From Lachnospiraceae bacterium (lineage in GTDB: Bacteria > Bacillota > Clostridia > Lachnospirales > Lachnospiraceae), in the NCBI GenBank assembly GCA_024403585.1, contig JAKSRN010000024.1, positions 1 through 13,236 of the forward strand: 13,236 bases of DNA, in the 5' to 3' direction. Shown one piece after another: positions 7,246 through 13,236 of the stretch. The position numbers were made by a program, and so were the translations under genes. The notes beneath the pieces were generated by a model. It saw only the letters and a list, made by a program, of their open reading frames with translations, had not been told where the DNA came from and made no database searches. Position 1 is the stretch's first letter. Every line of letters starts with the position of its first letter.

Positions 7246-8595
7246 ATGAAGAAAACAAAACCATATAATCCCGAAAAAGTATCCCTCGGAAAAACCCTGC
7301 TTTGGAATACCAGACCACTTTCATTTGGAACAGTAACGATCCTTATGGGATATCTGTCTATGTTCTGTACAGACATCCTGAAGATGCCGGCAGTTCTGGT
7401 AGGTACCCTTCTTATGGTGAGCAAGATTTTTGACGGCGTTACAGACCTGCTTGCCGGATATATCGTTGATAATACAAAAACAAAGATGGGAAAAGGAAGA
7501 CCTTATGAGCTCTGCCTGATCGGTGTCTGGATCTGTACCTATGCTCTGTTTGGCTCAGGTGTTGACTGGAGTCTGCCAGTAAAATCAGCGTGGCTTCTGG
7601 TAATGTACACACTGGTCTGGTCCATTTTCGGCACTATGCTGAATGCAGCGGAAACTCCTTACATTATCAGAGCTTTTGGTAATCCAATTGCCGTAACCAA
7701 AGTATCTGCTATCGGCGGTGTTTTCATTACACTGGGCTGTATGGTTGTTTCCATCACACTGCCTATGGCAATCGGTGCGCTTGGGACAACCGCACAGGGA
7801 TGGAGAAAGATCATTATCATGTATGCGATTCCGCTTCTTCTGATCGGTATGCTCCGCTTCCTGTTTGTTAAGGAAGAGTTCGTGCCGGAAGAGGATAAGA
7901 ATGGGGAAAAGGTTGCTATCCGTGATATTCTTGGCGTGTTAAAGAGCAACCGCTTCATCTGGCTGCTGGCCATTGTATCCATGATTCCGCAGACCATTTC
8001 CGGAATGGGTACCAGCTCTTATTATTTTAATGTAGTGGTTGGAGATATTACCAAGCTTTCAAGCATATCGATGATCGGACTGGTTTCCACCCTGTTTATC
8101 CTGTTTTTCCCTGCAATGATGAAAAAACGTACTGCCATGGATCTGGTAGGAATTTTCTCCATTGTCGGTGTAATCGGATTTGTACTGGTTTTCTTTGCCG
8201 GCTCAAATATGATACTCCTGATCGTTGCATTCTTTTTAAGCGGCCTTTCAGCACTTCCTATGTCTTATATGCGCAGTCCTATCATCATGGATGTGGCTGA
8301 ATACAATGAGAGACACGGAAATCCGAGAATGGAAGCATCGATGGCTGCCGCAACGAACTTTACTGTAAAGGTAGGTCAGGCTCTTGGTGCATTTTTATTA
8401 GGTGTTATGCTCAGCGCAGGCGGATATGACGGAGCGCTTGCAACCCAGCCGGATGGCGCTGTTATGATGATTCGTTTATTGAGCAGTTTCATTCCTGCTG
8501 CGCTGATGCTGCTTTCCTTTATCTGTTGTGTGGCTTACCGTCCGCTGGACGCATTTTTAAAGAAGGAAAGAGAGAACTCTGCTCCGCAGAAATAA
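7246..8595 (+). CDS. GPH family (MelB/XylP/YicJ-type) cation-sugar symporter
   Basis: This 449-aa polytopic membrane protein of the glycoside-pentoside-hexuronide:cation symporter family, within the major facilitator fold, imports glycosides or short oligosaccharides with a cation. The diagnostic segment at 60-86 carries Asp63, Asp67 and Asp75 (FDGVTD, then GYIVDNTKTK and GKGRPYE); the first two correspond to the cation-site Asps of MelB. A second family region is at about 348-385 (MDVAEYNERHGNPRMEASMA, then KVGQALGAFLLG). About twelve hydrophobic stretches are visible, with a cytosolic loop at about 208-230. AGGAG at 7234-7238 lies 7 nt before ATG 7246, one base after the GH2 stop, so translation is probably coupled. 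It is the only transporter in the window and sits between glycosidases without signal peptides, so it likely brings in their substrate. No IIA-like tail is present, unlike LacS. Confidence 0.94.
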   Translation: MKKTKPYNPEKVSLGKTLLWNTRPLSFGTVTILMGYLSMFCTDILKMPAVLVGTLLMVSKIFDGVTDLLAGYIVDNTKTKMGKGRPYELCLIGVWICTYALFGSGVDWSLPVKSAWLLVMYTLVWSIFGTMLNAAETPYIIRAFGNPIAVTKVSAIGGVFITLGCMVVSITLPMAIGALGTTAQGWRKIIIMYAIPLLLIGMLRFLFVKEEFVPEEDKNGEKVAIRDILGVLKSNRFIWLLAIVSMIPQTISGMGTSSYYFNVVVGDITKLSSISMIGLVSTLFILFFPAMMKKRTAMDLVGIFSIVGVIGFVLVFFAGSNMILLIVAFFLSGLSALPMSYMRSPIIMDVAEYNERHGNPRMEASMAAATNFTVKVGQALGAFLLGVMLSAGGYDGALATQPDGAVMMIRLLSSFIPAALMLLSFICCVAYRPLDAFLKKERENSAPQK

Positions 8596-8596
8596 T

Positions 8597-8602
8597 AAGG
8601 AG
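8597..8602 (+). promoter_or_regulatory. Ribosome binding site fixing the GH3 start at ATG 8611
   Basis: AAGGAG lies 8 nt before ATG 8611 and overlaps the second of two tandem stop codons of the transporter gene. The TTG at 8605 is only 2 nt away, so it is not used. Confidence 0.75.
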
Positions 8603-8610
8603 ATTTGATT

Positions 8611-11334
8611 ATGGATATGATGGAACAGATGCAGGAACTTATGAAGAGACCTTTGGTCCTGCCTTATCCGGATCATCTGGCAGTAACAAGAAAAATCGCT
8701 GCTGACGGAATCGTTCTGCTAAAGAATGAAGAGGAGATTCTTCCGCTGAAAACAACAACCGTCGCTTTGTTTGGCGCCGGTGCCGCAGATACCATTTCCT
8801 GCGGTACCGGAAGCGGTTATATCTCAGCTCCCCATGTGGTAACTGTGAAAGAAGGGCTGAAGAATACTGGTTTTTCTTTGACATCAGAATCATGGCTGGA
8901 ACGTTTCATGCAGGAAAGCCAGAAGGCAAATGAGGAAGATACCACTCTGACCCCGCTGGACCGGATCTGGAGCGGAAGGAAGATCCTGATCGATGATATT
9001 CCTATCACGGATGAGGATCTGGAAGAAGCAAAGAAAGCAGACACCGCAATCTATGTGATCCGCAGAAACGCGGGAGAAGATGATGACCGGAAAGCAGAGA
9101 AGGGCGATTATTATCTGACGGACAACGAGGAAGAGAACCTGAGAAAAATCTCCGGAAACTTTGCGAATACCATTGTAATCCTCAATACCTGTGTGATAGA
9201 TGCTTCTTTCCTGGAGACAATTCCTGGAATCAAAGCCTGTGTACTACTTGGCCTTGCAGGAAATGAGTGTGGAAATGCGCTGGCAGATATTCTGTCCGGA
9301 AAAAGTAATCCATGCGGTAAGCTGACAGATACATGGACAAAACGCTATGAAGATAATCCGGCAAGTGCCGTCTTTGGACGAAACGACGGGAATTCACTGC
9401 AGGAAGATTATGCGGAAGATATCTATGTAGGATATCGGTATTTTGACAGCTTTGGCATTGAGACGCTGTTTCCTTTTGGATACGGACTCAGCTATACAAC
9501 ATTTCGAATTGATCCAGCCGGCTTCCGGGGCAGCTGGAAGGAACTGGAAGTAGATGTAGAAGTCTTCAATACAGGCAGATATGCCGGAAGGGAAGTTGTT
9601 CAGTTATATGTGACAGCACCGGAAGGAAGACTGTCTAAACCATTACAGGAGTTAAAGGCTTTTGCAAAAACAAGGCTTCTTAATCCAGGTGAGGCAGAAA
9701 AAATGACACTTCGTTTCCCGACAGAAGCCCTTGCTTCTTATGATGAAACGAAAGCGGCTTTCCTTATGGAGTCCGGTGAGTATCTGATCCGAATCGGAGC
9801 GGACAGCCATAATACAGCTGCTGCATACGTCCTGCGTATAGAAGGTGAGGCAGTCTTACGCCAGGTTCGTAATGAAGTAACACCGGATCATGAAATGGAA
9901 CTGTTAAAGGCACCTGATAGAAGTATCCTTCGAGAATGGATTCCAGGTGGGACAGCTCTTGCAGGACTTCTTGAAGACTGCTTTGCCATGAAAGAGGCGG
10001 ACCTTGTCTTACACGGCAGTGACTGTATAACAATTGATGGTGCATGCAAAACAAAAGAAGCAGACCAGATCAATAAAAAACGTTTTGCAGGTGTAAAGCC
10101 CGCAGAAGATGCAACTCTGTTTGATGTGAAGAACAATAAAGTTTCAATGGATGAGTTCATTGTTTCACTGGAACCGGAGGTGCTGGTACGTTTGATCACC
10201 GGTGCGGCAAATGAAACTCCGTATGAAACAGCAGACCGTCTGCATAAGGAAGTCAAACAGGCGGAGGCACCTGTATCGTCCGGTTCAACTACCTCTCTTT
10301 TTGTGTCAGCACTGGGAATTCCTCAGTGGCGACTGACTGATGGTCCGGCAGGACTGCACCTTACCATGCTCGGGGCGACCTGTTTCCCGACTGATATTGT
10401 GATCGCGCAGACCTGGGATCCGCAGATGGCTGTCCTGATGGGAGAGAGCCTGGGAAAAGAGATGGAATATTATACCCAGGATGTTATTCTGGGACCGGGC
10501 ATGAATATTCACAGAGACCCTCTTTGCGGCAGAAACTTTGAATATTTTTCTGAAGATCCGCTAATCAGCGGAAAAATGGCAGCAGCCATCACAAAGGGAG
10601 TACAGTCCATTCCCGGAACATCCGTATCTATCAAGCATTTTGCATGCAACAATCAGGAGGCAGACCGTTTTATCACAAACAGTACCGTGACAGAAAGAGC
10701 CCTGAGGGAAATCTATCTGAAAGGTTTTGAAATCTGCGTACGTGAAGCAGATCCTCATACGGTAATGTCCAGCTACAATAAACTGAATGGTATTCATACC
10801 TCATCCAATTACGAATTGCTCACAGAGATCCTTCGGGGTGAATGGGGATTCCGGGGACTGGTTATGACAGACTGGGGAACCAGAAGTGAAAAAGCACAGG
10901 ATTACCATGCAGGGAATGATCTGGTCATGGGAGGTTACCGCACAGATGTGCTTATGGCAGCACTGGAGGGTAAAAAACCTGAATTTTCGGATGATGGATA
11001 TGTCATCATCCGTGAATATCCGATTTATGGAGGGTTTGCCACAGAGGTTGTTGAAAGCTGGAATGCATTCCAATTATGCAGGGACGGCGCAGATCAGATC
11101 ACCGTAACCGTGGCACCGGATAAGGAACTGAATCCTAAGGTAGAAGAAAAGATACAGGCATGCGAAGCAGCGATGGAAAACCTGGAAGATGGTTCAAAAG
11201 TAATCACTTATTTCGGAAAGGACCGCGGTAAGTATCTGGACCTTGATGATATCAGAGCCTGCGCAGCAAAGGTATTGGAACAGATTATGTGTTCTGTCTC
11301 CTTCAGTAAGTTTGCAGAAGGTATGACAGAGTAA
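8611..11334 (+). CDS. GH3 family beta-glycosidase with reversed domain order and C-terminal insertion
   Basis: The 907-aa product has the GH3 domains in reversed order. The alpha/beta sandwich comes first (about 20-300: IAADGIVLLKNEEEILPL, GTGSGY, FPFGYGLSYTTF at 287-298). An FnIII-like domain follows (about 305-400), and the catalytic TIM barrel comes last (about 505-907). In the barrel, Asp577 of LTDGPAGL, KH at 675-676, the FEYFSEDP segment and nucleophile Asp754 of VMTDWG are in place. Glu156 in NAGEDDDR is a candidate acid/base by position. This order is known from Butyrivibrio fibrisolvens and Ruminococcus albus beta-glucosidases. Residues about 789-877 are an insertion absent from the GH3 fragment at 1-308. 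There is no signal peptide, so it acts in the cytoplasm on imported glycosides, releasing beta-linked glucose, xylose or a similar sugar. It is 15 nt after the transporter gene and 13 nt before the GH43 gene. Confidence 0.95.
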   Translation: MDMMEQMQELMKRPLVLPYPDHLAVTRKIAADGIVLLKNEEEILPLKTTTVALFGAGAADTISCGTGSGYISAPHVVTVKEGLKNTGFSLTSESWLERFMQESQKANEEDTTLTPLDRIWSGRKILIDDIPITDEDLEEAKKADTAIYVIRRNAGEDDDRKAEKGDYYLTDNEEENLRKISGNFANTIVILNTCVIDASFLETIPGIKACVLLGLAGNECGNALADILSGKSNPCGKLTDTWTKRYEDNPASAVFGRNDGNSLQEDYAEDIYVGYRYFDSFGIETLFPFGYGLSYTTFRIDPAGFRGSWKELEVDVEVFNTGRYAGREVVQLYVTAPEGRLSKPLQELKAFAKTRLLNPGEAEKMTLRFPTEALASYDETKAAFLMESGEYLIRIGADSHNTAAAYVLRIEGEAVLRQVRNEVTPDHEMELLKAPDRSILREWIPGGTALAGLLEDCFAMKEADLVLHGSDCITIDGACKTKEADQINKKRFAGVKPAEDATLFDVKNNKVSMDEFIVSLEPEVLVRLITGAANETPYETADRLHKEVKQAEAPVSSGSTTSLFVSALGIPQWRLTDGPAGLHLTMLGATCFPTDIVIAQTWDPQMAVLMGESLGKEMEYYTQDVILGPGMNIHRDPLCGRNFEYFSEDPLISGKMAAAITKGVQSIPGTSVSIKHFACNNQEADRFITNSTVTERALREIYLKGFEICVREADPHTVMSSYNKLNGIHTSSNYELLTEILRGEWGFRGLVMTDWGTRSEKAQDYHAGNDLVMGGYRTDVLMAALEGKKPEFSDDGYVIIREYPIYGGFATEVVESWNAFQLCRDGADQITVTVAPDKELNPKVEEKIQACEAAMENLEDGSKVITYFGKDRGKYLDLDDIRACAAKVLEQIMCSVSFSKFAEGMTE

Positions 11335-11335
11335 T

Positions 11336-11340
11336 AGGAG
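11336..11340 (+). promoter_or_regulatory. Ribosome binding site fixing the GH43 start at ATG 11348
   Basis: AGGAG lies 7 nt before ATG 11348. The in-frame ATG at 11342 is only 1 nt from it and is therefore unlikely to be the start. Confidence 0.75.
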
Positions 11341-11347
11341 TATGCTC

Positions 11348-12811
11348 ATGAAAAAACAGTGTTATAATCCTTATCTTCCGGGATGGGAATATATCCCGGA
11401 TGGGGAACCGAAGGTTTTTGGGGACAGGTTATACATTTTTGGAAGCCACGACCGGTTCGACGGTGCGGGGTATTGCGAAAATGATTATGTGTCATGGTCA
11501 GCCCCCGTGGATGACCTTTCCAACTGGCGTTATGAAGGCATCATTTTTAGAAAAGATCAGACTCCATGGAATACAAAAGGAGAGCCTTATTATGCTCCGG
11601 ATGTGGTACAGGGAAAGGATGGCAGATACTATCTCTATTATTTTGTAGCCAACACCAGTATCATATCCGTTGCGGTGTGCAAAACTCCTGCCGGAAAATA
11701 CGAATATCTCGGTGATGTACATATGCCGGATGGACACACCTACGGATCCAAACCAGAAGAGTGGTTCACTTTTGACCCAAGTGTTTTGGTGGATGGTGAC
11801 CGGATCTGGCTCTATACCGGAAGCGGACAGGATTCTAACGGACAATACGGTCACAAGATCAAAGGCTGTTTCGTCCTGGAACTGGATCAGGACATGCTTA
11901 CCATTATCAGCGAACCGAAGATCCTGTTACCGGCCAAATGGACCATGGATGAACCGAATTTCTTCGAAGGACCATCCATCCGCCATATAGGAGAATGGTA
12001 TTATCTGGTATATCCGACAACAGACCTGACCGGTCTGAACTACTCCATAAGTAAATATCCGGACCGTGATTTTGTCTATAAAGGTAGAATCCATTCCACA
12101 AGTGATATCGGATATCAGGGACATACCCTGATGAATTGCACATATCCTATCGGCAACAACCATGGAGGTCTGGTATGTGTGAACGGACAATGGTTTGTCT
12201 TTGATCACCGTATGACAAATGGTTCCCAGTGGAATCGGCAGGGGGTTGCAGAACCAATTCAGATCAAAGAAGACGGTACCATTGAAATGGTGGAAGCTAC
12301 CAGCTGCGGACTGAACTGTGGACCGCTTCGAGGTCAGGGAAAATATCCGGCATATATCTGCTGCAATCTGGCTGGAGAGGCCATGGCCGGTATCCGAAAT
12401 CATATGAAATGTCCGAAGGTTACACAGTCAGGAGTGGACTATGTGCCAGATGAAAATGCAGGCTATGAAATAACTGCAGAAACAGAAGTCAATGCACCTT
12501 ATTCCTATGTAGCTGATATTACAGAAGGATGTCAGATCGGCTATAAATATTTTGATATGACAGAAACCACCAGACTGAAGGTTGAGACCAGAAACGCAAA
12601 AGGAAAGATTCAGATTCTGGATCAGCTTGACGGAAAAGCGATTGCTGAAGCTATCTTAAAAGAAGGTGATACATGGACTGAGACAGAACTGTTGTTTGAT
12701 CCTAAACGGATCAGTGCCGGGAAAGCTGAAGGAGATATAAAGAAATGTCCGCTGTTTTTAAAGTATCAGGGATCTGGAAGTATGGAACTTAGAAGTTTTA
12801 CACTAAGCTGA
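11348..12811 (+). CDS. GH43 family glycosidase with C-terminal CBM6-like domain
   Basis: The 487-aa product combines a GH43 five-bladed propeller (about 1-320) with a C-terminal beta-sandwich (about 385-487). That sandwich resembles the CBM6-like domain of family 43 enzymes (YKYFDM, W443, LKYQGSGSMELRSF). The likely catalytic triad is Asp18 in YIPDGEP, Asp143 in FTFDPSVL and Glu207 in FFEGPS; YYAPD at 81-85 is also typical. All three carboxylates are present, unlike the small GH43 at 2692-3552, and the two are of different subfamily type. There is no signal peptide. Likely roles are release of alpha-L-arabinofuranose or beta-xylose from imported oligosaccharides. It is the last gene of the right operon, 13 nt after the GH3 gene. 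Family call firm; substrate inferred only from family and context. Confidence 0.92.
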   Translation: MKKQCYNPYLPGWEYIPDGEPKVFGDRLYIFGSHDRFDGAGYCENDYVSWSAPVDDLSNWRYEGIIFRKDQTPWNTKGEPYYAPDVVQGKDGRYYLYYFVANTSIISVAVCKTPAGKYEYLGDVHMPDGHTYGSKPEEWFTFDPSVLVDGDRIWLYTGSGQDSNGQYGHKIKGCFVLELDQDMLTIISEPKILLPAKWTMDEPNFFEGPSIRHIGEWYYLVYPTTDLTGLNYSISKYPDRDFVYKGRIHSTSDIGYQGHTLMNCTYPIGNNHGGLVCVNGQWFVFDHRMTNGSQWNRQGVAEPIQIKEDGTIEMVEATSCGLNCGPLRGQGKYPAYICCNLAGEAMAGIRNHMKCPKVTQSGVDYVPDENAGYEITAETEVNAPYSYVADITEGCQIGYKYFDMTETTRLKVETRNAKGKIQILDQLDGKAIAEAILKEGDTWTETELLFDPKRISAGKAEGDIKKCPLFLKYQGSGSMELRSFTLS

Positions 12812-12856
12812 TTTCCAGTCGGGGGCTTTGTACAGATTGGCAAGATTCAAAAAAAC

Positions 12857-12873
12857 TGACTTATCATAGGTCA
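12857..12873. terminator. Weak hairpin beside an A tract, possible terminator
   Basis: Arms 12857-12863 and 12867-12873 pair over 7 bp with one G-U on the + strand, around a TCA loop. Seven A residues at 12849-12855 precede it, so the U tract lies on the - strand side, where the stem has an A-C mismatch instead. The + side has only TTCTG after it. It is the only hairpin seen between the GH43 stop and the antitoxin promoter, but it is weak in both directions. Confidence 0.22.
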
Positions 12874-12883
12874 TTCTGCTGAT

Positions 12884-12901
12884 ATATTCGCACGCGAATA
12901 T
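12884..12901. promoter_or_regulatory. Perfect inverted repeat, candidate antitoxin operator
   Basis: ATATTCGC (12884-12891) and GCGAATAT (12894-12901) are perfect 8-bp arms around AC. The repeat ends 1 nt before the -35 box of the antitoxin promoter. Phd/YefM antitoxins typically repress their own promoter by binding such palindromes, so this is the natural operator candidate. Confidence 0.6.
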
Positions 12902-12902
12902 G

Positions 12903-12931
12903 TTGCATAATAATGATTTGCTGTGTATGAT
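12903..12931 (+). promoter_or_regulatory. Sigma-A-type promoter of the antitoxin gene
   Basis: TTGCAT at 12903-12908, an exact 17-nt spacer and TATGAT at 12926-12931 form a good vegetative promoter (4 of 6 and 5 of 6 to consensus). A start near 12938 would put the AAAGGAG ribosome binding site (12939-12945) almost at the transcript's 5' end, giving a very short leader. Confidence 0.6.
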
Positions 12932-12953
12932 ACTGTACAAAGGAGTAATCATT

Positions 12954-13236
12954 ATGCCAAACATAAAACCTATATCTGATTTAAGAAATTACACAGATGT
13001 TTTAAAAGAAGTTGATTCTACCAGCAGAGTTTATCTTACCAGAAATGGCCGTTGTGAATATGGAATATTAACCATGGCTGAAATTTATGAATTAGATCGT
13101 TGTAAGGCAGCATGCACCTTATTTTCAAAGCTACAGAAAGCAGATGAGTGTGCGACGAAAGAGGGTTGGATAGACGCAGACAGTCTGGAAAAAGAAATCA
13201 TTGCAGAATCCTTACTTGGCAGTGTTCCGGCAACGA
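12954..13236 (+). CDS. Phd/YefM-like type II antitoxin (3' end outside window)
   Basis: An open frame from ATG 12954 runs off the window after 94 codons without a stop. It begins MPNIKPISDLRNYTDVLKEV and continues with VYLTRNGRCEYGILTMAEIYEL at residues 26-47, the pattern of the Phd/YefM N-terminal DNA-binding fold. The remaining residues (about 48-94) form an acidic, probably helical tail with ESLLG near its end, the part that wraps the toxin in this family. Family members are usually about 80-110 aa, so most of the protein is probably visible. AAAGGAG at 12939-12945 lies 8 nt upstream, and a promoter and palindrome precede it, making it independent of the sugar operon. A RelE/ParE-type toxin gene would be expected just beyond the window, but this cannot be seen. 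Confidence 0.85.
   Translation, partial: MPNIKPISDLRNYTDVLKEVDSTSRVYLTRNGRCEYGILTMAEIYELDRCKAACTLFSKLQKADECATKEGWIDADSLEKEIIAESLLGSVPAT

Noticed and set aside
12812..12953. Riboswitch or small RNA in the gap before the antitoxin gene
   Set aside because: Apart from the weak hairpin, the palindrome and the promoter, no extended base pairing or known riboswitch core was seen.

Overview
This window looks like a chromosomal carbohydrate-utilisation locus from a gut-type, low-to-moderate GC Clostridia bacterium, most likely Lachnospiraceae. That assignment is inferred from AGGAG-type ribosome binding sites 7-10 nt before most starts, GH3 enzymes with reversed domain order (known from Butyrivibrio and Ruminococcus), glycoside hydrolases without signal peptides, and a GPH-type sugar symporter. 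No species can be named from the sequence alone.

Layout. Left operon, + strand: the 3' end of a reversed-order GH3 gene (1-308), a GH2 enzyme (327-2636) and a short GH43-like enzyme (2692-3552). It ends at an intrinsic terminator (3621-3659) that lies inside the 3' end of a convergent AraC-family regulator gene (3617-4702, - strand). A 178-bp divergent control region (4703-4880) follows, with a clear -10 for the regulator, a candidate promoter for the right operon, and two inverted repeats. Right operon, + strand: a second GH2 (4881-7244), a GPH/MelB-type symporter (7246-8595), a complete 907-aa reversed-order GH3 (8611-11334) and a longer GH43 with a C-terminal beta-sandwich (11348-12811). 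A 142-bp gap with a perfect inverted repeat and a good promoter then leads to the 5' part of a Phd/YefM-like antitoxin gene (12954-13236, running off the window).

How it works together (inference). The symporter would import a small glycoside or oligosaccharide, and the cytoplasmic GH2, GH3 and GH43 enzymes would remove its sugars one at a time. The AraC protein, divergent from the right operon and convergent with the left one, is the obvious candidate regulator. The two operons carry the same family set (GH3, GH2, GH43). The GH2 pair are clear paralogs and the two GH3 ends are related, but the GH43s are of different types. This suggests one substrate class handled in two branched versions. 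Plant hemicellulose or pectin side-chain oligosaccharides or plant secondary glycosides are plausible, but the sequence does not decide between them.

I saw no rRNA, tRNA, CRISPR array, transposase or prophage gene. I found no clearly unprecedented system. The features most worth a second look are the paralogous split operons, the ~88-residue insertion in the GH3, the Asp at the expected acid position of the small GH43, and the operator-like repeats.
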